A model generated the notes under the pieces. The model saw only the letters and a list, made by a program, of their open reading frames with translations. It made no database searches and was not told where the DNA came from. The translations under genes and the position numbers were made by a program. Shown here piece after piece: positions 7,458-15,220 of a stretch of 27,330 bases of DNA. The DNA comes from CAZIXN01 sp039180415 (GTDB lineage: Bacteria > Planctomycetota > Phycisphaerae > Phycisphaerales > Phycisphaeraceae): NCBI GenBank assembly GCA_039180415.1, contig JBCDDH010000045.1, forward strand, positions 1-27,330. Reading direction: 5' to 3'. The stretch's first letter is position 1. Every line of letters starts with the position of its first letter.

Positions 7458-8041
7458 GCCGCCTCCATCGAAGCGTCACAGCCCGCACACCCGCACTCCT
7501 TCTGACCGCCTTGCCCCCGCAAACGCAACAAGTTCCAGCCGTGCCCCGTCACCAGCAGCGCGCTGCCCAGCACGTTGACCCCGACCCAACCCCACGCCGA
7601 CGCGTCCATCGCCGCATACCCACCGTTAAGCGGATCGCTCGGGCAGCACGTGTCGGGATGCCCCCAAGCCCCGACCGTGAGCACCAGCAGCCCCGCCACC
7701 CCCAAGCCCAGCGGCACCCACCGCCGCTCGCCCGGCAGGTTCGACCGCAGCGCTCCCCGCCACAGCGCCCACAACGCCACCGGCGCGATCAGGCCCAGCG
7801 CCACCCAGTGCACCCACTTCGCCGCGAGCCACCCGCCCACGGCCGGCAACATCAACAACAGCCCCGGCGTGATCAGACAATGCACGCCACAGCACGCCGA
7901 CAAACCGATCCCCAATCGATCCGCCCAGCCAGTCTCGGGACTGTCGGCAACCCGCCCCAATCCGCCGTCTACCACGGCACTCTCCGAAGCCCCGGACGGC
8001 TTCAACAGCCTTGCCGCCATAAATCGAGAATCACCTATCAT
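7454..8041 (-). CDS. MerC-domain membrane protein, first gene of the zinc locus
   Basis: This protein of up to 195 residues has about four hydrophobic segments and a MerC-type motif, SACCGVHCLITPGLL (Cys50, Cys51, His54, Cys55), in the first membrane segment. MerC proteins bind or move thiophilic metals such as Hg2+ in mer operons. Chromosomal MerC-domain proteins without mer genes are often neighbours of zinc-response genes, as here. Other thiol clusters are DTCCPSD in a loop and a C-terminal CxCxxC (KECGCAGC). The ATG at 8041 has AGGA almost touching it, and the predicted -10 box ends eight bases before it. Translation may therefore be leaderless, or may begin at the in-frame ATG at 8020, which has AGGTGA ten bases upstream. 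No merA, merR or merT is seen. Transported metal and direction are unknown. Confidence 0.75.
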   Translation of the reverse strand: MIGDSRFMAARLLKPSGASESAVVDGGLGRVADSPETGWADRLGIGLSACCGVHCLITPGLLLMLPAVGGWLAAKWVHWVALGLIAPVALWALWRGALRSNLPGERRWVPLGLGVAGLLVLTVGAWGHPDTCCPSDPLNGGYAAMDASAWGWVGVNVLGSALLVTGHGWNLLRLRGQGGQKECGCAGCDASMEAA

Positions 8042-8049
8042 TTCCTGAA

Positions 8050-8078
8050 TTGATAACGCGATCTCACTAAATCGTCAA
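8050..8078 (-). promoter_or_regulatory. Predicted sigma70-type promoter of the zinc locus
   Basis: On the minus strand TTGACG (8078-8073, five of six to TTGACA) is followed by a 17-base spacer and TATCAA (8055-8050, four of six to TATAAT). The expected transcription start falls on or next to the ATG at 8041. The operator at 8051-8066 covers most of the spacer and the -10 box, an arrangement that fits repression by steric exclusion of RNA polymerase. Confidence 0.65.
8051..8066 (+). promoter_or_regulatory. Putative Zur-like operator in the zinc-locus promoter
   Basis: TGATAACGCGATCTCA is an imperfect inverted repeat with 12 of 16 positions symmetric. It shares TGATAA-N5-TCTCA with the site before znuA (5026-5041), and 12 of 16 bases are identical overall. 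The layout of TGATAA facing TCA resembles Fur/Zur-family boxes, such as the cyanobacterial Zur type TGATAAT-N-ATTATCA, but is one base longer. It sits between the -35 and -10 boxes of the predicted promoter. The regulator gene is not in the window. Confidence 0.65.
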
Positions 8079-8739
8079 CCCAGCGCTGTCCTGCACGCTG
8101 ACGCTGGCCGGGACAGCACCCGAACACGCAGTCGCCAGATCGAAAACACAAGCCCGGGCATTGTGGTCAAGCCGGCAAACTCACTCGCGGCGAGCAGTCG
8201 ATAACGGCCCGGACCGAACTCGCTGCCAGAGCACCGGAGCTACGCGGCCAGAGCCTGTACAGAGCGAACCAGACGGCGGGAAGGTATCGCCGTCGCTCAC
8301 GATCATGTTTGTTCGCGAAAAGGCCTCCGCCGTCCAGATCGTGCGTCGCGTCGAACGAAATCCGCGCACGCGTATCGGCCGAGGTGTCCAAGTCACTGAG
8401 GTCGGTTGGTTTGCCGATCGCGGTTCTCGGTTTGAGTGGGGTGACGGAAGTGCCAGGGCTTAATGAACGAGGATTCGGCTTGGCGTTCACGCTGCCCGTG
8501 AATACACCCTCCTGCCGCAACCACTCTTCGCCAGAGCTTTTCATAATGCCAACGAACTGAATCCGGTGTAACTCGGCCCGTGTGCCGGCCGACCGCATCG
8601 TTGGTGCGACGGAAAACAAAGCCCACGTTGGATCACTCCACGTAGACGCGTCCGCTCGCGCTGGTTCGCAAGAAACACGGACGTCCAATCGGGCATTTGC
8701 TCGTGATGCGTGGAAACCGGCTGCTTGCCCGGTCAAAGC
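8079..8739. other. Stretch of about 660 bases without a convincing gene
   Basis: Both strands have open frames here, but none has a recognisable protein, a good ribosome binding site or family-like composition. The longest is on the minus strand (8167-8736). A second minus-strand frame (8393-8626) holds RVTPDSVRWHYEKLWRRV, which faintly recalls the SxxRRHF-type helix of tyrosine recombinases. It has a stop just upstream and no catalytic residues, so at best it is a remnant. A 7-bp inverted repeat GCTGTCC/GGACAGC (8085-8091 and 8111-8117) lies upstream of the zinc promoter. No tRNA-like T-arm or D-arm was found. The region may hold upstream regulatory sequence or a decayed gene. Confidence 0.5.
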
Positions 8740-10716
8740 TCAGTCGTGCTCGACCGGCACCGACGCCGCTTCACCCACACGCCCCCAGGCATCGACCGCG
8801 AACACCCGGACTCGATCGGTCCCGCTCGGTAGGGGACGAACCACCGCCGTGCTCAACGGCATCGTCTCGCTCAGTGTCACCACGCCCGTCGGCGTTACCG
8901 CCTCGACCCGGTAGCCCGCCAGTTTCCGCGCGTCCCCCGCGTCTTCCCAACGCACCAGCAATTCCGGGCCGTAGAGGCCCGCGACGACTTCAGCTTCCAA
9001 GCCGTGGGGCATCGTCGGAACCCGCCCCGGGTCACGGCTCAACACCACCAGGGCCACGCCGTGCATCGGCACGTTCAGATGAATCGACTCACCCGCCGCC
9101 GGGGCCGAAGAAACGTCCGCGTCCATCTCCGCCGCTTCTCGCATCGCGTGCAGCACCTCCGCATCGGGGAGTTGCGGGGCACCCGCCGCCGCCCACACCG
9201 CCCGCGGGTTTGTGTGCTCTGCGTCGATCCGCAGGGTGGTTTGCCGCGACCACGCCGGGTTGCCGTGTTGGATCTCGATCGCCACCGACGCCTCGCCGGT
9301 CGCCGACGAATCGTCGTCGTGGTGCGTGACCATCAGCACCAGGTCCCCCGCCGACGTCACGCTCGCCAGGCACGTCACCGCCGCCGCTCCTTCCTTGCGC
9401 GACGCCGCCAAGGTTCGGTCGCCCAACAGCGACAGCATCGCCATCCCTTCTAACACGGGCTTCTTCACCATCGAGACCCCGCCCGACGCCCCGTCGTCGT
9501 CCACGCTGTCGAAGGGAACCATCACCGACCGCCGACCCCAACCTCCGAGGAACCCGTGGTCGTTGCTCATCAGCACGAAATCCGCCGGCCCGCGCACCGC
9601 CTCCTGCAGCTGCCGCTCGATCAGTCGCGCGACAAACGACGCGTAGTACGCCCCGCCCCGCCAATGGTGGTCGTGGCTCCACCCCACGAGCGGGTCGCAC
9701 TCGTTGTTGATCAGCGGCAGCTCCGCCAACCGCGGATGATGCTCGACCAAGTAGTCGTGCAGTTCGCGCTGCCCATCGAGGATCGCGTCCATCGACGGGT
9801 CCTTCGGCGTCGGCGACGGGTCCCCCCCCTTGACGTGGATCGAGATGAAATCACACCGCGGCGGCGATTGCCCGGTCAGGTGGTTCGTCCCCGTGTCGAG
9901 GTGCTTCATCAAGCCGGTGAACATGGTCGAGAGCTGCTCCGCCGTGCCCGGCCCGCCGAATCGCAGTTCGGGGTCCGCGTCCACCAAACCCGCCGACGTC
10001 GCGTCGTAGTACCGGATCAACCCGGCTACGTCGTCCTCCGCCCACGGGTGGTTGAACCACGGGTGTACGTCTGGCTCGTTCCACACCTCGAAGTACCACG
10101 ACCGCACCTCGCTCGCTCCGTACCGCTCGATCAGGTGCCGCGCCATGTCTCCCACGAACCTTCGCCAGATCGCGACCTGACGGTCGTTCAACGCGTCACT
10201 AAACGTCCAACCCTGCGGACTGCCCATCACCTCAAAAAACGGCTTCATCCCCGCGTCTCGAATCGCGTCGAGCGCCGCGTCCAGCCCCGACCAGTCATAC
10301 CGCGGCGTCGCCGCCGTCATCTTTTCGACCTTCACCAACGTCAACAGGTCGTGCACCCGAACCCATTCGACGCCCGCCATCGGCACGCCGTCGAAGTGCG
10401 CCATCTGCACCCGCATCGATGTGTCGTCGATAAGCAGACCCGGCGGGGTGAACCCCGTGCTCTTCCAGAAATGCGGCAGTCGCCCGGTCTCCGCCGACGC
10501 GTCCACCACGAAAGCCACCTTGTCGCTCGGTTTCCCTGAATGCTCCTGTCCGTTTGACAACACACGGCCCTCCGATCCTGCCCACGCGACCGCTCCGCCA
10601 AACAGCCCAAGACAAACGAGCACAAATCCAGCGATGATCGGACACGTTGTCTCGACGCCCTTGCCAAGCCGATCGTCCAACCGAAGCCGATCCGAACCAA
10701 CCAAACATCGCCTCAT
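8740..10716 (-). CDS. Secreted GH39-like glycoside hydrolase
   Basis: This 658-residue enzyme has the clan GH-A signature of family 39 (beta-xylosidase/alpha-L-iduronidase group). The acid/base is Glu214 in YFEVWNEPD, and the predicted nucleophile is Glu339 in LPLINNECDP. WVRVHDLLT (about 118-126) matches the family motif with His near the substrate. The start at 10716 is chosen because GGAGG lies five bases upstream; the ORF could extend to TTG at 10758 or ATG at 10737, both without a good site. An N-terminal stretch (residues 1-25) precedes a hydrophobic signal or anchor segment (about 26-47, IIAGFVLVCLGLFGGAVAWAG), so export is likely. A C-terminal fibronectin III-like module (about 570-658, LLVRWEDAGDARKLAGYRVEAV) follows the catalytic and beta-sandwich parts. 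It lies downstream of the sulfatase on the same strand. Exact substrate is unknown. Confidence 0.83.
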   Translation of the reverse strand: MRRCLVGSDRLRLDDRLGKGVETTCPIIAGFVLVCLGLFGGAVAWAGSEGRVLSNGQEHSGKPSDKVAFVVDASAETGRLPHFWKSTGFTPPGLLIDDTSMRVQMAHFDGVPMAGVEWVRVHDLLTLVKVEKMTAATPRYDWSGLDAALDAIRDAGMKPFFEVMGSPQGWTFSDALNDRQVAIWRRFVGDMARHLIERYGASEVRSWYFEVWNEPDVHPWFNHPWAEDDVAGLIRYYDATSAGLVDADPELRFGGPGTAEQLSTMFTGLMKHLDTGTNHLTGQSPPRCDFISIHVKGGDPSPTPKDPSMDAILDGQRELHDYLVEHHPRLAELPLINNECDPLVGWSHDHHWRGGAYYASFVARLIERQLQEAVRGPADFVLMSNDHGFLGGWGRRSVMVPFDSVDDDGASGGVSMVKKPVLEGMAMLSLLGDRTLAASRKEGAAAVTCLASVTSAGDLVLMVTHHDDDSSATGEASVAIEIQHGNPAWSRQTTLRIDAEHTNPRAVWAAAGAPQLPDAEVLHAMREAAEMDADVSSAPAAGESIHLNVPMHGVALVVLSRDPGRVPTMPHGLEAEVVAGLYGPELLVRWEDAGDARKLAGYRVEAVTPTGVVTLSETMPLSTAVVRPLPSGTDRVRVFAVDAWGRVGEAASVPVEHD

Positions 10717-10858
10717 GGGTGCCTCCAGGCCAGACATCGATCCGCAAACCAAACGCAACTCGCTCGTTCCACTTTAACTCTCATCGATCACCCGTCGGCC
10801 CTGACGAAGGTCGCGATTGCGGTGCCCCGCGTAAACAGACGCGAGCCGCGCCGACCGC

Positions 10859-12298
10859 TCAAGTCAAGGCTTCCGCGTCCGACACCCACCGTTGCCCCGC
10901 CGCCACCTTGGTTTCCGGCTCGTCGATCCGCGCGTCGGGTTCGTTCAGTCGGCTCAACCAACGCCGCAGCCGGCCACGCATCACTTCACGCACCTGGTCG
11001 TGCGACGCGTGCGCGATCAGATTGGTCAATTCGTACGGATCGTGGCGGAGGTCGTACAACTCGGCTTCCCGGTAGCGATCGAACACGCCGTCGTTGGACT
11101 CGTCTCCGTCCTCCGCATCGGCGCGGACGATGTATTTCCAGCGCTTGGTCCGCACCGCCCGACCCCAGCACATCTCCGCGACTTGTGCGTATGCCTCCTC
11201 CGGCCAATCGGCGATCGCCGCCGAGTCCCGCCGCACCAACGGCAGCAGGCTCCGCCCCGCCATCGCGTCCGGCACGGCGATGCCGGCCGTGTCCAGCAGC
11301 GTCGGCGCGATGTCCACCAGCGACACCATTTGCGAAAGCCGGCCGCCGCCGGAGAACGGCCCGCCGTGCAGCATCATCGGCACCCGGATCGACGCGTCGT
11401 GCCCGCTGCGTTTGTATTCGCCGTTACGGGTCTTGAAGTGGCAGCCGTGGTCCGACAGGAACACGATCACCGTGTCTTCCAGCGCGTCTAGCGATCGCAG
11501 CGCGTCGGTGATCCGACCGAACGCCTCGTCCAGCCGCTTGACCATCCCAAAGTATCCGCCCAGATGCGCGTGCGTCGTACCGTTCAGCGTCGCGCTCGGG
11601 CTGGCGTTGTATCTGCCCGACTCGGCGAAAGACGGCAACGCGGCTAAGTCCGGCGGAACCCATCGCCCGGCGTAACGCTCCCGATAGCCGTCCGGGGCGG
11701 GATAGTCGTCGACGTGGTTCTGGTGATGCGGCTCGAGGAAGCTTGTGGTCACCATGAACGGTTGATCGGGGTGGTCCCGCACGCGTTCGTGGAGATGCCG
11801 AATAGTGGCGTCGGCCAGGGCATCAACGCGATATCCCGGCAGGTCGACGGCCCGCCCGTCGTTGTCCCAGAGCCGCGTGCGGTAAGCGTCCGACGTCATC
11901 TCCAGCAGGTTGGATGCCAACCAGTGCTGGTAGCCGCCGCGGTCTTGCGGCTGAACCGGCCCTTCGACCTGGTGGCCGACCAAGTGCCACTTACCGAAAT
12001 ACGCGGTGTGGTAGCCGTGGTCGGCGAGCAATGCGGCAAGGTGGGGGACGTCTTTGTTGAGCGCGATACCGTTGCGCACGGTGCCGTTCGTGCTGCTGTA
12101 CGTGCCGGTCTGCAAACAAGCCCGCGCCGGGCCGCATACCGGGTTGGGCGTGAACGCGTAATGCACATCGGTGCCCGCCCGGGCAAACCGGTCGAAGTTG
12201 GGAGTCAGGTCCAGCGGACAGCCGTGCACACCGGTCGTGTCGTGGCGCTGCTGGTCGGTAAAGAACACAAGCAGGTTCGGTCGTTTCGCGATGGCCAT
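10859..12298 (-). CDS. Type I (formylglycine) sulfatase, no signal peptide
   Basis: This 479-residue member of sulfatase family S1 hydrolyses sulfate esters. The start at 12298 has GAGG three bases before it, and its product begins directly with the family fold (MAIAKRPNLLVFFTDQQRHDT). DQ at about 15-16 contributes to the Ca2+ site. Cys55 in CGPAR (55-59) is the residue matured to formylglycine, and ACLQTG completes the signature. FGKWHL (about 100-105) and SDHG followed by a His-rich segment supply further active-site residues. A sulfatase-type C-terminal subdomain ends at about 450. No signal peptide is visible, and the longer upstream frame runs through the divergent gene and lacks one too, so a cytoplasmic location is predicted. 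The neighbouring GH39-like and GH71/99-like genes suggest a role in breaking down a sulfated glycan. Substrate cannot be told from the sequence. Confidence 0.88.
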   Translation of the reverse strand: MAIAKRPNLLVFFTDQQRHDTTGVHGCPLDLTPNFDRFARAGTDVHYAFTPNPVCGPARACLQTGTYSSTNGTVRNGIALNKDVPHLAALLADHGYHTAYFGKWHLVGHQVEGPVQPQDRGGYQHWLASNLLEMTSDAYRTRLWDNDGRAVDLPGYRVDALADATIRHLHERVRDHPDQPFMVTTSFLEPHHQNHVDDYPAPDGYRERYAGRWVPPDLAALPSFAESGRYNASPSATLNGTTHAHLGGYFGMVKRLDEAFGRITDALRSLDALEDTVIVFLSDHGCHFKTRNGEYKRSGHDASIRVPMMLHGGPFSGGGRLSQMVSLVDIAPTLLDTAGIAVPDAMAGRSLLPLVRRDSAAIADWPEEAYAQVAEMCWGRAVRTKRWKYIVRADAEDGDESNDGVFDRYREAELYDLRHDPYELTNLIAHASHDQVREVMRGRLRRWLSRLNEPDARIDEPETKVAAGQRWVSDAEALT

Positions 12299-12449
12299 AG
12301 GCCTCAACATACTGCGATGCTTGCAGCGACCCACGCCACACATCGGCGGACACGCCGAAACGAGCGCCGTAACCTGCATGGATGGACCGGCGGCGGGCCG
12401 CGATCGTCGCGTCGGCCGAACCGTCCGTGCCGTTTCTGCGAGCTCGCCG

Positions 12450-13757
12450 ATGAACGTTCTGGATTCACCCGTTCCGCGGTTCTGCTTGATCGTGCTGTCG
12501 ATCGCCCTCGGGTGCTTCATCGCGGCCGAAAGCGTGGCGTCCCCGCCCGATCTCGCCCGGAACGTAACGGCCTTGAACACACAGCCGCACGAACCGGTCG
12601 CGCTGCCCGAGCATCGCAAGCGGCTGCTCATGCACTTCATGCCGTGGTACATCGCGCCGGATTACCGCGACCGATGGGGCCGGCACTGGACCGGGCACCA
12701 GCGACAGCACGACCCCACGCAGGCCGACGAGACGGGCCGACGCGACGTCTGGTCGCACTACTACCCGTTGATCGGCCCGTACGACTCGGCCGACCCGCGC
12801 GTGCTCGAGTGCCAGCTGCTCCAGATGAAGCTCGCCGGCATCGACGGCGTGATCGTCGATTGGTACGGGATCGCGCCGGCCGCCAACTACCCGCCCAGCC
12901 ACACCGCTTCCGAAGCGGTGTTCGATGCCGCCGGCCGACTCGGCTTGGAGTTCTCGGTGTGCTACGAAGACCGCACGGTGGCGTACATGGTGCAGACCGG
13001 TCATCTCACGCAAGAACAAGTTCAGGGCCACCTGATCGAAACCTTCCAATGGATGGACGCCCACTGGTTCGCGGCACCGCACTACACGAAGCTCAACGGC
13101 CGACCGCTCGTCCTGAACTTCGGGCCGATCCACCTGAAAAGCCCCGAGCCGTGGGAGGCGGCGATGAATGCTCTGTCGCCGCGGCCGAAGCTGTTCGCGC
13201 TACACCACCTCTGGAAAGACGCCGGGGCGGACGGCGGGTTCACGTGGTTCCACACATCAGCCTGGGCGAACGACGCCGACTCGGCCACGGTGCAACGCCG
13301 CTTGCGAGAAATCCATCAACGGGTCTCTGACGATCCGTCGCGCGTCCTTCCCTCCGCCGTGCCCGGCTTCCGCGACGTATACGCCAAGCCGCACCCGGTG
13401 CTGGATCACGCCGGCGGCCAGACGCTGCGTGACGCGCTCGCCGCCGTGATGGACGGGCCGTGGACGCACATCCAACTCGCGACCTGGAACGACTACGGAG
13501 AGGGCACGATGATCGAACCCACCCGTGAGTTCGGTTACACGTTCCTCGAAGTGATCCAGAAAGCTCGCCGCAAAGAACTCGGCGACGCGTTCCCGTTCAC
13601 CGCCGCCGACCTACGGCTGCCCGCCCGCCTGCTCGAACTCCGCCGCGCCGGTGAAGCCGCGCCCGATCAACTTGACGCGATCGCGTCCCGGCTACGCGAC
13701 GGGCACACCGACGCGGCCCGCGAATTGTTGGATGCCGCGGGCCCGGCGGCCGAGTAA
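12450..13757 (+). CDS. Secreted GH71/99-like glycoside hydrolase
   Basis: This 435-residue protein has a signal peptide (MNVLDSPVPRFCLIVLSIALGCFIAAESVAS, residues 1-31; the start at 12450 is chosen for it). The mature protein starts with RLLMHFMPWYIAPDYRDRWGRHWTG and includes GIDGVIVDWYGI (about 130-142) and WNDYGEGTMIEPTREFGY (about 347-364). These are hallmarks of GH71/99-like proteins, in which acidic residues of the last motif (E, and E of IEPT) act in catalysis. GH71 enzymes cut alpha-1,3-glucan, and GH99 enzymes are endo-alpha-1,2-mannosidases or mannanases. Which applies cannot be decided here. The gene is divergent from the sulfatase with 151 bases between the starts; no clear promoter was identified there. 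The Shine-Dalgarno site is weak (GCGAG). Confidence 0.8.
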   Translation: MNVLDSPVPRFCLIVLSIALGCFIAAESVASPPDLARNVTALNTQPHEPVALPEHRKRLLMHFMPWYIAPDYRDRWGRHWTGHQRQHDPTQADETGRRDVWSHYYPLIGPYDSADPRVLECQLLQMKLAGIDGVIVDWYGIAPAANYPPSHTASEAVFDAAGRLGLEFSVCYEDRTVAYMVQTGHLTQEQVQGHLIETFQWMDAHWFAAPHYTKLNGRPLVLNFGPIHLKSPEPWEAAMNALSPRPKLFALHHLWKDAGADGGFTWFHTSAWANDADSATVQRRLREIHQRVSDDPSRVLPSAVPGFRDVYAKPHPVLDHAGGQTLRDALAAVMDGPWTHIQLATWNDYGEGTMIEPTREFGYTFLEVIQKARRKELGDAFPFTAADLRLPARLLELRRAGEAAPDQLDAIASRLRDGHTDAARELLDAAGPAAE

Positions 13758-13822
13758 CGCGACGCGGCGTACAGTGAACCGACTTCGATATCTAACGATT
13801 CGCTCCCGCAAGCCCGCAAGCC

Positions 13823-14335
13823 ATGAAAAATACCAAGCAGATCCAAGGCCGCCGCGAGCTGAACTACGCCGACTTCGGCGAGATGTTGGCGGACATCGAA
13901 GCGATGGTCGCTAAACCGCACGCCGCGATCGGGAACTGGACCGTGGCGGAAAACATCGAACACTGCGCGATGCCGATCGGCTGGGCCATGGACGGGTATC
14001 CGGAAGGGTTTTCGGTGCCTTGGTACTTCAAAGTGATCGGGCCGCTTTTCCGGAAGTCGTTTTTGACGATGAAGCCGTCGCCGCCGGGGATCAAGCCGCC
14101 GACGAAGATGGCGGCATTTTTCAAGCCGCGACCGGATGTCACGACCGACGAAGCGATGGCGCGGTTGCGGTCGGCCGTCGCACGCTGGCCTGAGACCCCA
14201 ACCATCCCGAAAAACCCGCTCGTCGGTTCGCTGACCAAAGCGGAGTGGGAGCGATTCCTCTGCAACCACGCGGCGCTACATTTTTCGTTCATCGTGTCCG
14301 CTTCGGGAAGCGAACCCGACCAAGGCGAAGCGTGA
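13823..14335 (+). CDS. DUF1569 (DinB-like) family protein
   Basis: This 170-residue protein begins with RRELNYADFGEMLADIEAMV and GNWTVAENIEHCAMPIGWAMDGYP. That is the N-terminal pattern of DUF1569, a four-helix family related to DinB/MSMEG metal-binding proteins. The FLCNHAALHFSFI near residue 145-157 matches the conserved NHxxxHxxF helix. His residues in EHC (about 47), NHA and LHF could form a metal site; the function of the family is not established. There is no signal peptide. The gene ends in TGATCA, whose first half is its stop and whose second half is the stop of the convergent kinase gene. No strong ribosome binding site is present. Confidence 0.8.
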   Translation: MKNTKQIQGRRELNYADFGEMLADIEAMVAKPHAAIGNWTVAENIEHCAMPIGWAMDGYPEGFSVPWYFKVIGPLFRKSFLTMKPSPPGIKPPTKMAAFFKPRPDVTTDEAMARLRSAVARWPETPTIPKNPLVGSLTKAEWERFLCNHAALHFSFIVSASGSEPDQGEA

Positions 14336-15220
14336 TCAGGCGTCGACCTCGGCCGCAAGCGGGATCGACGGCATCGCCCCAGGCCGACCGACGCACAGCG
14401 CGGCGGCCTTGGCCGCGCGTCGCAGTGCCGGCTCCACGGCCAAACCCGCGACGCGCGACGCGAGGAAGTAGCCCACGAACGTGTCACCCGCCGCGGTCGT
14501 GTCCACCGCGTCGGCGGGCTCGGCCGGAACTTCGAGGGTTTCGTCGCCGCATCGGTACGCCGCGCCGCGCGGGCCGTAGGTCGTCACCACCGCCCCGCCC
14601 GCGGCCAGCGTGCGGCCCGCGGCGTCGCCCAGCGCTTCCGCTTCGCTCTGGTTGACCACCAACAGGTCTACGGCCTCCAGCGGATACCCGCGCACCGCGT
14701 CGTCCATCGGCGCCGGGTTGAACGCGACGGACGCGCCGCCGGCCTTCGCGGCGGCGATGGCTTCGGGCGCCCCCGAGGTTTCGTTCTGCGTGAGCAGCCA
14801 ATCGCCCGGTCCCAGGCCGTGCACGGAAGGATCGAACGCCGCCCGCCGGTTCGCGCCGCCGAACAGCACGATCGCGTTCTCGCCGACGTCATCGACCTGA
14901 ATGATCGCGTGGCCGGTCGCGTGGTCTCCGAGCACCGCGACGCCGGACACGTCCGCACCCACGTCGGCCAGCGCGTCACGCAGCCAGCGGCCGTCCTCTC
15001 CCACCGCGCCGACGTGGTGGACCGTTGCCCCCGCGCGGGCCAGCGCAACGCTTTGATTCAGACCCTTGCCCCCGGCGTGGCGCGCGAAATCGGCGGAAGC
15101 CAGCGTCTGCCCCGGCGCGACGATCGTGGGGACGCGGTAAACCAGGTCCGCGTTCAGCGAACCGAGGTTGATCACACGAGGCCGACGCGGCGGCGACGCC
15201 GAAGAAGCGGGCGAGTTCAT
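14336..15220 (-). CDS. PfkB-family sugar kinase, ribokinase-like
   Basis: This 295-residue PfkB carbohydrate kinase phosphorylates a sugar or nucleoside using ATP in the cytoplasm. N-terminal INLGSLNADLVYRVP and HAGGKGLNQSVALARAG (GGKGLNQ at 50-56) match ribokinase signature 1. DTTAAGDTFVGY (241-252) is signature 2, with Asp247 the catalytic base and the GAGD-type anion hole present as AAGD. Its ATG at 15220 overlaps the stop of the upstream membrane-protein gene by four bases (ATGA, 15217-15220), so translation is coupled. The longer frame to 15322 runs inside that gene and is not the start. Ribose is the most likely substrate by similarity, but other PfkB substrates cannot be excluded. No ribose transporter or rbs gene is nearby. 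Confidence 0.85.
   Translation of the reverse strand: MNSPASSASPPRRPRVINLGSLNADLVYRVPTIVAPGQTLASADFARHAGGKGLNQSVALARAGATVHHVGAVGEDGRWLRDALADVGADVSGVAVLGDHATGHAIIQVDDVGENAIVLFGGANRRAAFDPSVHGLGPGDWLLTQNETSGAPEAIAAAKAGGASVAFNPAPMDDAVRGYPLEAVDLLVVNQSEAEALGDAAGRTLAAGGAVVTTYGPRGAAYRCGDETLEVPAEPADAVDTTAAGDTFVGYFLASRVAGLAVEPALRRAAKAAALCVGRPGAMPSIPLAAEVDA

Noticed and set aside
7454..8041. Mercury resistance (mer) operon
   Set aside because: Only a MerC-like domain is present, with no merA, merT, merP or merR, and the rest of the locus concerns zinc.
8167..8736. Minus-strand frame of 189 codons as a gene
   Set aside because: No ribosome binding site or recognisable fold; composition looks like random translation. 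Described as part of the gene-free stretch instead.
12299..12652. Longer start for the sulfatase
   Set aside because: The extra N-terminus runs antisense through the start of the GH71/99-like gene, lacks a signal peptide and precedes a normal family start with GAGG before it.
11714..13330. Plus-strand frame of 538 codons
   Set aside because: Antisense to the sulfatase for its first part and out of frame with the GH71/99-like gene for the rest; no domain seen.
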